DNA of 52,477 bases, from positions 1 through 52,477 of the forward strand of contig NZ_AVBF01000026.1 in the NCBI RefSeq assembly GCF_000770635.1, read 5' to 3'. This stretch comes from Pontibacillus yanchengensis Y32. Lineage in GTDB: Bacteria > Bacillota > Bacilli > Bacillales > BH030062. The notes below the pieces were generated by a model. The model saw only the letters and a program-made list of their open reading frames with translations, was not told the origin of the DNA and did no database searches. Shown piece after piece: positions 36,669 through 46,542 of this stretch; position 1 is the first letter of the stretch; each line of letters begins with the position of its first letter. The translations under genes and the position numbers were made by a program.

Positions 36669-36729
36669 TGAAGTTATTTTGGGGTTTTACCTTACCTAAA
36701 GAATCATGATTTGTTGCAAGCGTTCCATA

Positions 36730-39114
36730 TTATTTAAAGATTAGCACCTTCCCTACTGTTCCATCGTCACTTTGGCCTGTTACACGGAATTTAAGCCCGT
36801 ATTCTGGAACATTACGTCCAGCGTCTACTAGACCTTTATTAGAGTAATCTGCACTGTCATCGAATAGTGGATTACGTTTTGTGAAGTTATCTTTTAATGT
36901 ATAACCATAGAAATCTGTATAATCAATGAACATTTTTTCAGACTTATCAAGACTGAAAGCTGCATCGTGTACTTGGAAACGAGTGGTCGCTACCTCTTTG
37001 TTGCTATAATTGACGGTGTGTTGATCCGCATCTACAACACCTACAAAACCATCTCCAGGATGAATACCAGTCCAGTTTTCGCTATACTTCTGATCGACAT
37101 ACCAAACAACAAGACCATCATCAAATGTCATTAAGCTATCACCACGACGAATGTTAGTAAGTCCTTCATCCACACCATTGTGACTACGCCATTCTAGTAG
37201 GTAGTAGTGATCAGAACGTTTGATACCATCGTTCTTAGTAAAGCCATCTAAATTAAACTTAGCATCACCTTCAGCATCATCAAACACGACTTCTTCTCCA
37301 TCTACTACGATAGACAGATCATCAGCGTAGAAACCAGGGTTCGATACCGCTCCATCTGTGACGTACTCAATCGCTACTTCCACTTCTTGACCTGCATAAG
37401 CAGACAAATCAAAGGAAGCATCAATCCAGCCATCAGAAGAACCTGTGATACCATTTCCTAAGTTACTTCCGTACGGATCCTCATTAGTAGTAATATCACT
37501 AGCTATTGGCTCACCATTTACCGTTACATATGCATAATCCCAATCCTTTTCAATGTCATACCAGGCTTTGAAATTGAACTCGGCACTTGTTGCATTTGTT
37601 AAATCAACTGTTGTAGTAAGGTAGTGGTGTAAATCATCTGCACTACCAGAGAAATATGAATACTCTCCGCTAGCAGGTTCATTAATAACCGTTTCCTTTT
37701 GAGGAAGATTTATTTTCACAACATCATTATTCGTACCTTTAGTTACTGCTTCATCCAGTAATACTTCTGTCCCTTTTCCATTGATATCTTCAAGATTCAA
37801 TTCAGATCCTGAAAGCCAGTTCCCTTTCGTTCCCTCATTGTCCACTACAGCTGAAGTCTGTAACATTTCCTTCATGTAAGGACTAAATCCAGTAGGCATC
37901 GTTCCTGGAACATCTCCAGCCCAGCTACCACTAGACATAATCGACCAGTAGCTTACAGGCTCACCTGCACCTGTGTACTGTGTATCATATTCATCTGGAA
38001 GACCAAGGTCATGTCCGAATTCATGTGCCATTACACCAACGGCACCGTCTTCTGGCTCAATGGTGTAGTCATAAGCTGCCATTTCGCCACCCCAATAAGG
38101 AACAGTTGCTTCAGTACCAGAAATCGGTGTTACCCCACCAAGATTCCAACGGTGCGACCAAATCGCATCAGATCCTAGTGATCCACCACCAGCTTCCTCC
38201 CCTACGCCAGAGTGAATAACCATTAAGTGGTCCACAAGGCCATCTGGTTCTAAATAATCACCGTCACCATCAAGGTCATAACGATCCCACTGATCATAAT
38301 CTGCAATATCTACAGTTGGATCTGCTGCAGCAGCTTCAAGAGCTTCCTTCACAAGACCACGAGCATTCACATCACTATCATCTTCTTTTGGATAGTTTCC
38401 ACCATAAAAGGCTGCAGGCTGACTTGCTGTGTACCATCCAGCAACCTCCCCTTCTACAGAATAACTTCCACCAGATTGCTGTTCATAATATTGTTTCATA
38501 GAAACATAGTTTTTACCGTCTGGACCTGTCCAGCCACTTTCACCAAATAACATATCCTGATAGTGCTCACTGGAGTATGCATCATCGCCTTCGTAATACA
38601 TATCTGTTTCATCAGCTGTCATTGAGTTATGTGGCTTGTCTGGATAATCGACAAGCAGGACAAGTACTTTATCCGTACGCATTTCACCATCATATACCTC
38701 TTTTGTTACTCCTTCTGGTTTATTCTTTTTAGCTTGTCCAAGCTTATTACCCTTTCCGTTTGTTAAGCTACCGTTCTCCATCGCTTCTTGCAACTTCGCT
38801 TTAGAATCTCCAGCTTCCTCGGACAACTCTCCCGCTGCTTTGTCAGCAGATTCAGCCTTTGCTTTCAGAAACTTATTCAACCCTTTTTCCGCTTCAGCTG
38901 GTGTTGCATCTTTCGCAATCTTACCGTCCTTCTTTAGCATTTCGATTAGTTTTTCATCATTGGCAATTCCCAAGTCGAACGGTGAACCCTCATGTGAGTG
39001 ATGCTTATGTAGGTCCTCCACACTTTCTACCGTTTTTTCCATTGCACTTGTGCTTAATGGTCCTACCATTAAGGTAAGTGCTAATGCAGACATCAACATT
39101 TTACTTTTCTTCAC
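36730..39114 (-). CDS. inhA: Secreted immune inhibitor A-type M6 metalloprotease
   Basis: 794 residues. Signal peptide MKKSKMLMSALALTLMVGPL with cleavage near STSA, then a propeptide. The zinc motif HEFGH is at 364-368 in VMAHEFGHDLGLPDEYD. DLDGDGDYLEPDG (281-292) is a calcium-binding loop. The C-terminal region carries beta-sandwich parts typical of InhA. Such enzymes degrade host defence or environmental proteins outside the cell. The start is GTG 39114, nine bases after GGAGG. Acidic composition fits a salt-tolerant secreted enzyme. A shared promoter block lies at 39162. Confidence 0.92.
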   Translation of the reverse strand: MKKSKMLMSALALTLMVGPLSTSAMEKTVESVEDLHKHHSHEGSPFDLGIANDEKLIEMLKKDGKIAKDATPAEAEKGLNKFLKAKAESADKAAGELSEEAGDSKAKLQEAMENGSLTNGKGNKLGQAKKNKPEGVTKEVYDGEMRTDKVLVLLVDYPDKPHNSMTADETDMYYEGDDAYSSEHYQDMLFGESGWTGPDGKNYVSMKQYYEQQSGGSYSVEGEVAGWYTASQPAAFYGGNYPKEDDSDVNARGLVKEALEAAAADPTVDIADYDQWDRYDLDGDGDYLEPDGLVDHLMVIHSGVGEEAGGGSLGSDAIWSHRWNLGGVTPISGTEATVPYWGGEMAAYDYTIEPEDGAVGVMAHEFGHDLGLPDEYDTQYTGAGEPVSYWSIMSSGSWAGDVPGTMPTGFSPYMKEMLQTSAVVDNEGTKGNWLSGSELNLEDINGKGTEVLLDEAVTKGTNNDVVKINLPQKETVINEPASGEYSYFSGSADDLHHYLTTTVDLTNATSAEFNFKAWYDIEKDWDYAYVTVNGEPIASDITTNEDPYGSNLGNGITGSSDGWIDASFDLSAYAGQEVEVAIEYVTDGAVSNPGFYADDLSIVVDGEEVVFDDAEGDAKFNLDGFTKNDGIKRSDHYYLLEWRSHNGVDEGLTNIRRGDSLMTFDDGLVVWYVDQKYSENWTGIHPGDGFVGVVDADQHTVNYSNKEVATTRFQVHDAAFSLDKSEKMFIDYTDFYGYTLKDNFTKRNPLFDDSADYSNKGLVDAGRNVPEYGLKFRVTGQSDDGTVGKVLIFK

Positions 39115-39161
39115 TATCTGTTTCCTCCCTCAAAAAAATGATGAATAATCGGCCGTTATTC

Positions 39162-39212
39162 TTAATATACTGTTACTTTCAGAATAATCAATCGATTCTA
39201 CAAAAGAAGTGA
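39162..39212 (-). promoter_or_regulatory. Promoter block shared with the small gene, copy 2
   Basis: On the minus strand TTGATT-16-TATATT, 48-60 bases before the InhA start. 45 of 51 bases match 36516-36566. Confidence 0.65.
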
Positions 39213-39373
39213 CTATTCACGTTAAAACGACATCAGTGTCACGTTCTTTGTACCTATCAATTTTCATCGCATAGGTCATATATACTGCCTTAATTATTCA
39301 AGAATTTGTAATATTTTTGAAGCGTTTACGTGCATGCTGTACCGTACACTTAATGTAGATGGAGGTGTTCTGC

Positions 39374-40072
39374 ATGACGGTGAAAAAGGTGTTCCCAACA
39401 GAAGCAATTCAACATTCCGATGTTTTGTCTATTTTAACTCCCAAGGAACTAAAGGATATCGAAGCTCATGCTTATTTCCGGCATTATAAAAAAGGGCAAC
39501 TGTTGTTTATGGAGGGTGATCCAAGAGAGAGATTTTATATGGTTGTGAAGGGATACGTTCGCTTAGAAAAAACAAACACTAGTGGGACGACTCGTTTTGA
39601 TGCTTTTTTGAAGCCATCTTCTTTCTTTCCATACGAGGGGTTATTTTATGATGAGAATTATTCCTATAGTGCAGAGGCTTTTACGGATGTAGAGCTCCTA
39701 TACATCCCTACGTATTACTTTGAGGGATTATTAAAGCGGAACAAGAAGTTATTAATAAACTTAGTCAGATGTTTAACCAATAAGATTGTCATGTTAGAAC
39801 ATAGGTTGCTAAGTATGACAAATTCTAGTGCTAGTAAACGTATCATCCAATTAATAGGATACCTGGCAGAGGATCTTGGAGAAGAAAGAGACGGTGAATT
39901 GGTTATCCCTTGCCCCATTACAACAGTAGAGGCAGCAAGGCTAACAGGGACATCCCGAGAAACCGTTAGTCATGTGTTTAGCTCTCTTAAAAAAGACGAT
40001 AAACTTGTCATCCAAAAGAACAAACACCTTATCCTAAAAGACCCTATCCATTTCTTATCTACGATTGAATAA
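39374..40072 (+). CDS. arcR: Crp/Fnr-family regulator of the arginine deiminase pathway
   Basis: 232 residues. N-terminal cyclic-nucleotide-like beta-barrel (FMEGDPRERFYMVVKGYVRLEK) and C-terminal helix-turn-helix (TTVEAARLTGTSRETVSHVFSSL). No iron-sulfur cysteine cluster is seen at the N-terminus, as in ArcR of staphylococci and B. licheniformis. ATG 39374 follows GGAGGTG by six bases. It faces the arc operon across a shared terminator, and a Crp/Fnr-type operator lies upstream of arcA (46340). Identification as ArcR rests on this context. Confidence 0.8.
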   Translation: MTVKKVFPTEAIQHSDVLSILTPKELKDIEAHAYFRHYKKGQLLFMEGDPRERFYMVVKGYVRLEKTNTSGTTRFDAFLKPSSFFPYEGLFYDENYSYSAEAFTDVELLYIPTYYFEGLLKRNKKLLINLVRCLTNKIVMLEHRLLSMTNSSASKRIIQLIGYLAEDLGEERDGELVIPCPITTVEAARLTGTSRETVSHVFSSLKKDDKLVIQKNKHLILKDPIHFLSTIE

Positions 40073-40105
40073 AAAGAGGTTCTCTCCATTCGAGAGAACC
40101 TCTTT
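40073..40105. terminator. Bidirectional terminator between arcR and arcC
   Basis: 13-bp perfect stem AAAGAGGTTCTCT/AGAGAACCTCTTT with a 7-base loop and A/T runs at either end. Confidence 0.9.
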
Positions 40106-41068
40106 CTAGGATAGACAAGCTTCTTTGGACAAGATGGTCGTTCCTGCTTTTCCTAAAATAGCATCATACGCTTTGTCTAGAGATGTAATGATGGCTTTTC
40201 TACCAGGTTTCGAATCCACAAACGCTAACGCAGCTTCTACTTTAGGTAACATACTTCCTGGCGCAAAATGCCCTTGATCTTTATATGTTACGGTTTGCTC
40301 ATATGTTAGTTGCTCTAAATCTTGCTGCTGTTGTGAACCAAAATGAAGGGAGATTTTTTCAACAGCTGTTAAAATTAATAGCGTGTCTGCATCAATCAGC
40401 TCAGCTAATTTTTCGGTTGTAAGATCTTTATCAATAACCGCTTCCACCCCAACTAGCTTTCCATCCCGTTTCGCTACAGGTATTCCGCCCCCTCCACCAG
40501 CAATGACTACAAACTCGTTGTCTATCAGGGATTGAATCGTGGCTTTTTCAATGATATCGATTGGTTTTGGGGAAGGTACTAATCTTCGATACCCTCGACC
40601 TGCATCTTCTTTCATGGTGTATCCTTTTGTCTCCGTTAATTCTTTAGCTTCTGCTTCATTATAAAAAGAACCAATTGGTTTAGTTGGATGTTGAAAGGCT
40701 GGGTCATTCTGATCAACAACTACTTGTGTGAGGGTAGTAGCTGCCGTACGCGTAACACCTTCTTGTTGAAACACTTCATACAATGCATTTTGTAACCAAT
40801 ACCCAATCATCCCCTGACTCATTGCTCCGCATGTATCTAGTGGCATAGCAGGTAGCTTCTCACTTTGATTGAGTTGCTGTTGAAGAACGATATTCCCCAC
40901 TTGTGGTCCATTCCCATGGGTGATGACGATATCATGACCTGATTTCGAAATTTGAGCCAGCTGTTTTGCGGTTTGATAGCACGCCTGCTTTTGATCCTCT
41001 GCTGTAGCTCCATTTCCCATTTGTATGGCATTCCCACCTAAAGCAATGACAATCTTTTGTTTGTTCAT
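40106..41068 (-). CDS. arcC: Carbamate kinase
   Basis: 320 residues; makes ATP from carbamoyl phosphate and ADP, last step of the arginine deiminase pathway. Motifs: IVIALGGNAIQ at the N-terminus, HGNGPQVG, GGGGGIPV and APGSMLPKVEAA. GAGAGGAG precedes ATG 41068. Final gene of arcA-arcB-peptidase-arcD-arcC, after a hairpin at 41101. Confidence 0.96.
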   Translation of the reverse strand: MNKQKIVIALGGNAIQMGNGATAEDQKQACYQTAKQLAQISKSGHDIVITHGNGPQVGNIVLQQQLNQSEKLPAMPLDTCGAMSQGMIGYWLQNALYEVFQQEGVTRTAATTLTQVVVDQNDPAFQHPTKPIGSFYNEAEAKELTETKGYTMKEDAGRGYRRLVPSPKPIDIIEKATIQSLIDNEFVVIAGGGGGIPVAKRDGKLVGVEAVIDKDLTTEKLAELIDADTLLILTAVEKISLHFGSQQQQDLEQLTYEQTVTYKDQGHFAPGSMLPKVEAALAFVDSKPGRKAIITSLDKAYDAILGKAGTTILSKEACLS

Positions 41069-41100
41069 TGTATATGACTCCTCTCCATGCCTATTAAGTG

Positions 41101-41127
41101 GGAGGCGAGCTTAAAATGCTCGCCTCC
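41101..41127 (-). other. Hairpin without T run between arcD and arcC
   Basis: 10-bp stem GGAGGCGAGC/GCTCGCCTCC with a 7-base loop, no U tract. It cannot be a standard terminator and may stabilise or process the mRNA, lowering or altering arcC expression. Confidence 0.6.
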
Positions 41128-41140
41128 TACGTTGAATCGT

Positions 41141-42622
41141 TTATACAAATACTGCAATGCTCAACACAGTCATGACGAGAAGGGTAAGCACAATTAACAG
41201 CTTCCACATGAATTTAAAGTAAATATCGTATGGAACTTTAGCGATGGCCAATGCTCCCATGATAACAGCTGATGTCGGCGTGATTAGATTTATGATGCCA
41301 GAAGCTGATTGATACGCTGTGATGACAATAGCACGATCTACTCCAGCAAAGTCTGCTAGTGGAGCCATAATTGGCATAGACAGTGTAGCTAACCCCGATG
41401 TAGATGGAACTAAGAAGGATAATGGTAAAAAGAATAGGAACGAAATATTAGCGAATGTAATTGGACCTAATTCAGCTAGTAAATTCTCACCCCAATGAAG
41501 TACAGTTGCTGACATTCCTCCATCATTCATGACAACGGTAATTCCTCGGGAAACACCGATGATTAAAGCTACGCCCAATAAATCTTTCGCACCGTCTACA
41601 AAAGAACCGGTAAGTTCTTCTTCTGGCATTTTGTAAATCAAACCAATAATAATGGAAGCCACTAAGAATAATAGAGCTAACTCTCCAAACCACCAATCAC
41701 CAAGCGGAAGGATGTTGCCTAACACACTACCTACACCAGGAATACCTAGAATCGCATTATTGATATCCTCAAATAGTGTAATGTTAAACTTCCAAGCCCA
41801 AGGAATAACACCAAGTATCATAATGAAGAACGTTAAACCGAATATCCATAACACGACTTTTCTTCTTTTAGTTAACTCCACAACTTCAATAGTGTCATTT
41901 CCTTTTAGAAAATCTTCCTTATGTTGAATAGCTAGATGAGATACTAAGGATTTACTAGGGTCATTCTTCACTTTGTCGGCATATCGCATGACGTAAAAGA
42001 TTGCTATAGCTAGAGAAACGACTAGGATCAATACCCTGACTATAATGCCATCTCCAATGGACACTCCCGCAAAACCTGATGCGATGCCTGTAGCAAATGG
42101 GTTAACGGTGGAACCTAATACGCCCACCCCAGCACCAACAGCAATAATCAATACGGCCGTTATGGCATCGTATCCAGCTGCAATAATAATAGGGATGATT
42201 AACGGATAGAACGCTATCGTTTCTTCGGCCATACCATATGTTGTTCCACCTAGAGCAAATAAGATCATAAGAATTGGAATCATGACTCTTTCTCGACCCT
42301 CAAGCTTCCTAACAACATTTCCAATTCCAGCATCAATGGCTCCCGTTTTCATAACTACTCCTAAGAAACCACCAATCACAATGACAAACAAGGCAATGTC
42401 TTGTGCATCAAAAAAGCCTTTTATTGGAGCATAAAGAACTTCCCATAGACCTTGTGGATTTTGTTCTGCTGAACTATATGTGCCTGGTATTGGCTCAAGT
42501 GTAGAAGCTTCAGGATCCACATAATCATACTGTCCTGCAGGTACAATCCACGTCATCACCGCTACCACTAAAATAATGAGAAATAAAATCGTAAACGCAG
42601 TAGGCATTTTAAATTTTTTCAT
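41141..42622 (-). CDS. arcD: YfcC-family transporter, probable arginine/ornithine antiporter
   Basis: 493 residues, about 12 hydrophobic segments. The start FKMPTAFTILFLIILVVAVMTWIVPAGQYD, split by helices, matches the YfcC/DcuC-like group, and VPSTSGLATLSMPIMAPLAD is its conserved loop. This is unlike the APC-type ArcD of pseudomonads. Position within the arc operon suggests exchange of arginine for ornithine; the symbol rests on context. Between the peptidase (22-base gap) and arcC. Confidence 0.8.
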   Translation of the reverse strand: MKKFKMPTAFTILFLIILVVAVMTWIVPAGQYDYVDPEASTLEPIPGTYSSAEQNPQGLWEVLYAPIKGFFDAQDIALFVIVIGGFLGVVMKTGAIDAGIGNVVRKLEGRERVMIPILMILFALGGTTYGMAEETIAFYPLIIPIIIAAGYDAITAVLIIAVGAGVGVLGSTVNPFATGIASGFAGVSIGDGIIVRVLILVVSLAIAIFYVMRYADKVKNDPSKSLVSHLAIQHKEDFLKGNDTIEVVELTKRRKVVLWIFGLTFFIMILGVIPWAWKFNITLFEDINNAILGIPGVGSVLGNILPLGDWWFGELALLFLVASIIIGLIYKMPEEELTGSFVDGAKDLLGVALIIGVSRGITVVMNDGGMSATVLHWGENLLAELGPITFANISFLFFLPLSFLVPSTSGLATLSMPIMAPLADFAGVDRAIVITAYQSASGIINLITPTSAVIMGALAIAKVPYDIYFKFMWKLLIVLTLLVMTVLSIAVFV

Positions 42623-42644
42623 CGTAAACCCTCCGTTTCGTAAA

Positions 42645-44000
42645 CTATCGGGTTAATTGATAGATAGCCTTAGCATAAATTTTCATAGCGGAGAACAAAT
42701 CGGTTAAGTCGATGTATTCATTCGGTCGGTGTTCAACCTTAGGACGATTCGGAAATACGGCTCCAAATGCAACCGCATTTTCTATAGCCCTTGCATAGGT
42801 TGCTCCTCCAGCTGAAATAGGTTCTGATACGGTATCTCCAGTTTCCTCTTGATACACTTCCATTAAATTTTTTACGATAAAGTGATCCTTCGGAATATAA
42901 ATCGATTTTAACCAATCGACTTCTTTATAGTGTAAAGAATAGTTATCTGCTACATTGATTAATGATTGAACAACCTCTTCTTTATCTACCGTTACTGGAA
43001 TGCGTATGTCGATAGAAATGGTTTCACGTTGTCCTATATCAATCATCCCGATGTTGCATTTGAGCTTTCCACTTACTTCATCCTCGCAGTTGCCAAAAAT
43101 GCTTGTTGCATATGGATCCTCACCAATTTCATTTGCAATAAAATCAATTGACTTCGTTGATTTACCGATATGATGAAGCGCAATGGCTAGTAGACTAATT
43201 GCGTTGATTCCTTGTTCTGTTACTTGTGCATGAGCAGATTTACCAAGAATCTTCACTCCATTTTCTGCTTCCTCAAACGGAAACGACAACTCCTGTAAAG
43301 CATCTACTAATAACTCCTGATCCTCACCTTGATACACAATCGAATCCGGTACGGCATTAAAGGCACTCCCTCCTTCAATGCTCAAAGCTGTTTCATTATC
43401 TGCTTCGAGCTGCAGTTGTAGAAGACCCTTTTCTGCGTAAGTAAGCGGGAAGGAGGAATCTGGAACAAATCCATACGATGGCATCTCTTCTTGTTGTGTA
43501 TATTTGTTCATGCAACGCCATAATGTTTCTTCATCGGTACCAAAGATAAATCGTAATCGTTTTGGGAAAGTCACTCCCATATTCATTAGTGCTTTTGCCG
43601 CAAATAGTGCAGCAAGGGTAGGACCCTTATCGTCCTGTGTACCACGGCCATACATTTTTCCTGTTTTCATGACAGGTTCAAAAGGATGCGTTTCCCAATT
43701 CTCAAGACTTCCTGGGGGCACAACATCCAGATGCCCTAGTACCCCCACCATTTCATTGCCTTCCCCTATTTCGGCATAGCCATAATACCCATCTGGATCT
43801 ATATAAACTCGAAAGCCTAACTCCTCACAAAGACGTACTGTCGTTTCCAATGCTTCCTGTATAGGTGCACCAAATGGATATGGAGTCTTATCTTCCGTCA
43901 GAACACTTGGAATACGTACAAGTTTCTTCAGACTATCAAGAAGATTCGGCTCCTCTTGTTTAAGTTGAGCGAACAGATTCTCTTCGTTTAATACGTTCAT
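42645..44000 (-). CDS. M20-family metallopeptidase in the arc operon (Sapep-like)
   Basis: 451 residues. Zinc or manganese site: [19 protein letters not shown] and FGTDEETLW. It resembles the Sapep dipeptidases of staphylococci. It begins inside the end of argF: ATG 44000 lies 41 bases before the argF stop, with GGAGG inside argF, so it is translationally coupled. It may release arginine from peptides to feed the pathway (inference). Confidence 0.85.
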   Translation of the reverse strand: MNVLNEENLFAQLKQEEPNLLDSLKKLVRIPSVLTEDKTPYPFGAPIQEALETTVRLCEELGFRVYIDPDGYYGYAEIGEGNEMVGVLGHLDVVPPGSLENWETHPFEPVMKTGKMYGRGTQDDKGPTLAALFAAKALMNMGVTFPKRLRFIFGTDEETLWRCMNKYTQQEEMPSYGFVPDSSFPLTYAEKGLLQLQLEADNETALSIEGGSAFNAVPDSIVYQGEDQELLVDALQELSFPFEEAENGVKILGKSAHAQVTEQGINAISLLAIALHHIGKSTKSIDFIANEIGEDPYATSIFGNCEDEVSGKLKCNIGMIDIGQRETISIDIRIPVTVDKEEVVQSLINVADNYSLHYKEVDWLKSIYIPKDHFIVKNLMEVYQEETGDTVSEPISAGGATYARAIENAVAFGAVFPNRPKVEHRPNEYIDLTDLFSAMKIYAKAIYQLTR

Positions 44001-44997
44001 TCACATCACCCTCCGTTAACGTAGCAGCCATGACCGCTTTTATGGTATGCATACGGTTTTCTGCTTCATCAAAGACAACAGAATTCTTACTACGAAATAC
44101 GTCATCGGTGACCTCCAATTCTGATAGTCCAAATTTTTCATACATCTCTCTTCCAATCATGGTTTCTAAATCATGAAAAGAAGGTAAGCAGTGCATGAAC
44201 AGTGTATAATCCTTTCCTGTCATCTTCATCATTTGTTGATTAACTTGATATGGTTTCAACATTTGAATACGCTGTTCATATTGGTCTTCTTCCCCCATAG
44301 AAACCCATACGTCGGTATAAATGACATCTGCATCTTTTACACCTTCTTGCACATCCTCTGTCAGTGTGATGGTAGCCCCCGTTTGTGCAGCAATTTTTCG
44401 TGCATAGGAAACAATGTCATCAGAAGGGAATAATTCCTTCGGTGCTACTGCTCTGAAGTTCATCCCCATCTTAGCGGCTCCGATAAGCAAGGAATTACCC
44501 ATGTTATTTCTTGCATCACCGAGATAAGAGAAGGTCACCCCTTTTAAATGACCAAGCTTTTCTTTGATTGTCATAAAGTCAGCTAAGATTTGCGTTGGAT
44601 GATAGAGATCGGTTAGCCCATTCCAAACGGGAACGCCAGCGAACTTAGCCAGCCCTTCCACCGTCTCATGCTTGAAGCCTCTAAATTCAATACCATCAAA
44701 CATCCTTCCAAGCACAATGGCTGTGTCTTCTACCGACTCTTTTTTACCAAATTGAATATCGTTTTTGCCAAGGTACTCTGGATGAGCTCCTAGATCCACG
44801 CAAGCTACCACAAATGCACAACGAGTCCTGGTCGATGGCTTTTCAAATAATAGGGCTATATTTTTCCCATCTAGCACTCTATGAGGTATTCCTTCGTTTT
44901 TTAGACGTTTAAAATGGATGGCTGTATCTACCAAATATTCTATTTCCTCTGGAGTATAATCCTTCAGGGTTAATAAGTGACGATTGAGTAAGTTCAT
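43960..44997 (-). CDS. arcB: Ornithine carbamoyltransferase (catabolic)
   Basis: 345 residues; cleaves citrulline with phosphate to ornithine and carbamoyl phosphate. The carbamoyl phosphate loop is [10 protein letters not shown] and the ornithine site HCLPSFHD. Operon position, directly after arcA, marks it as the catabolic enzyme. The last 13 codons overlap the peptidase start in another frame. Confidence 0.94.
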   Translation of the reverse strand: MNLLNRHLLTLKDYTPEEIEYLVDTAIHFKRLKNEGIPHRVLDGKNIALLFEKPSTRTRCAFVVACVDLGAHPEYLGKNDIQFGKKESVEDTAIVLGRMFDGIEFRGFKHETVEGLAKFAGVPVWNGLTDLYHPTQILADFMTIKEKLGHLKGVTFSYLGDARNNMGNSLLIGAAKMGMNFRAVAPKELFPSDDIVSYARKIAAQTGATITLTEDVQEGVKDADVIYTDVWVSMGEEDQYEQRIQMLKPYQVNQQMMKMTGKDYTLFMHCLPSFHDLETMIGREMYEKFGLSELEVTDDVFRSKNSVVFDEAENRMHTIKAVMAATLTEGDVNERIKRRESVRST

Positions 44998-45016
44998 GTA
45001 TATCCTCTCCTATTCG

Positions 45017-46249
45017 TTAGATATCTTCTCTGTACACTGGCATGCTCATGCATCGTGGTCCTCCACGACCTCTTGAAAGTTCAGAGCTCGGGATTTCAAT
45101 AACCTCTAATCCGTGTTGCCTTAATAGCTTGTTAGAGACGTAGTTACGGTCATACGTCATCACTACACCTGGAGCAATAGCTAATGTGTTCGAACCATCG
45201 TTCCACTGCTCACGAGCTGCTGCGATAGGGTCCCCGCCTCCACATGGGATAAGAACAATATCCTTTAATTCCAAGACTTCTTTAAGGGTTTCTGCTAGGT
45301 TATTTCTTTGTTTGATGGTGACACGGTTTTCTTCTTCACCTTTTTCAAGGATGAAAATTCTCATGTCTCCATCTGGCCCTTCAATCGCAGGATGAATCGT
45401 AAATTTATCGTAATCTACCATTGTAAAAACTGTATCTAAGTGCATGAACGCTCTAGATTTTGGTATTTCTACAGCAACGACTTTCGTGATTTCTTTTTGA
45501 TGCTTAAATAGATTAATAGCCATTTTTTCAATCGCCTGCGGTGTAGAGCGTGAGCTTACCCCGACTGCTACTGTATGCTTATTTAAAATGAGCTGGTCGC
45601 CACCCTCCATTGAGAATTTGGAGTCACGGGTGAACCATGTTGGTATGTTGTGTTTTGCAAAACGTGGATGATATTTCATAATGTAATCCATAAAGATTGA
45701 TTCTCTTTCCCTAGCACCCTCGTTCATCTTATTGATAGAAATTCCTTTTCCAATCACGGCCGCTGGGTCTCTTGTAAAATAGAGATTTGGCATCGGATCT
45801 AAATAGAATGGATAATGATCAGCCATTAGTTCATATAGATGTACTTTTTTCTCTTGTTCAATGTCTGTCTTCAAAACTCCTGACATAACTTTTTCTACTA
45901 AGTCTTGAACGGAACCATGTAATAAATATTCCTTCACATTGTGCCTTGCTCCATTAATATTTGATTTACTTTCTTCAAGAATTTGATCTACGAATTGTTC
46001 TTGAATTGCTTTTGAATGCAGGGACTCTTCTAATAATCTCTCTAGATATAGCACTTCAACTCCTTGGTTACGAAGTGCATTAGCAAAATAATCGTGCTCT
46101 TTTTGTATAGCGGGGAGAAACGGAATGTCGTCAAACAGTAAACGGTGTAAATATTCAGGTGTTAAATTTTCTACCTCTCTTCCAGGACGATGTAAAATAA
46201 CAGTCTTTAATTCACCTATTTCTGATGTAACATGTAATGGATATTTCAT
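45017..46249 (-). CDS. arcA: Arginine deiminase
   Basis: 410 residues; hydrolyses arginine to citrulline and ammonia. The active site has [15 protein letters not shown] and a C-terminal catalytic cysteine near residue 400 in [11 protein letters not shown] purine-rich site is upstream of ATG 46249. First gene of the operon, preceded by a Crp/Fnr-like operator and a cre-like site. Confidence 0.96.
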   Translation of the reverse strand: MKYPLHVTSEIGELKTVILHRPGREVENLTPEYLHRLLFDDIPFLPAIQKEHDYFANALRNQGVEVLYLERLLEESLHSKAIQEQFVDQILEESKSNINGARHNVKEYLLHGSVQDLVEKVMSGVLKTDIEQEKKVHLYELMADHYPFYLDPMPNLYFTRDPAAVIGKGISINKMNEGARERESIFMDYIMKYHPRFAKHNIPTWFTRDSKFSMEGGDQLILNKHTVAVGVSSRSTPQAIEKMAINLFKHQKEITKVVAVEIPKSRAFMHLDTVFTMVDYDKFTIHPAIEGPDGDMRIFILEKGEEENRVTIKQRNNLAETLKEVLELKDIVLIPCGGGDPIAAAREQWNDGSNTLAIAPGVVMTYDRNYVSNKLLRQHGLEVIEIPSSELSRGRGGPRCMSMPVYREDI

Positions 46250-46303
46250 TGTTCATCCCTCCTCGAGCAAGTTTTCTTGTTTACACCTTCATCTTATCCG
46301 GTT

Positions 46304-46319
46304 TTGTAAGCGCTTGATG
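46304..46319. promoter_or_regulatory. cre-like CcpA site upstream of arcA
   Basis: TTGTAAGCGCTTGATG fits most of the cre consensus (TGWAANCGNTNWCA type) around AAGCGCTT. It falls near the expected arcA -10 region if ArcR binds at -41, suggesting glucose repression. Two deviations from the consensus. Confidence 0.45.
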
Positions 46320-46339
46320 TGATGACTAGGACAGCTGGA

Positions 46340-46357
46340 TTGTGATGAATTTCACAA
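46340..46357. promoter_or_regulatory. Crp/Fnr-type operator for ArcR upstream of arcA
   Basis: TTGTGATGAATTTCACAA, with both half sites TTGTGA-N6-TCACAA perfect, 91-108 bases before the arcA start. Only one Crp/Fnr regulator gene is in the window, and it faces the same operon. Confidence 0.75.
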
Positions 46358-46509
46358 TAAATCCGATTGAACATGTAGGTTCGTGCATAAACATTCACTT
46401 ATTTTACATTTTATACGATTGTTACTTTTGACCTAATGAATAAACGGAGTATAACTAGATTATCTACGAAGAAAAGTTTATATATTCTGACTATTTACAA
46501 TCCCATACA

Positions 46510-46540
46510 AAAAGGCGAGCGCTACCTTCGCTCGCCTTTT
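46510..46540. terminator. Terminator after dps
   Basis: 12-bp perfect stem AAAAGGCGAGCG/CGCTCGCCTTTT immediately behind the dps stop codon. Confidence 0.9.
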
Positions 46541-46542
46541 CC

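Noticed and set aside
37980-39077. Plus-strand frames inside the InhA gene
   Set aside because: They are antisense shadows with His/Gln/Leu-rich translations and no start signals.
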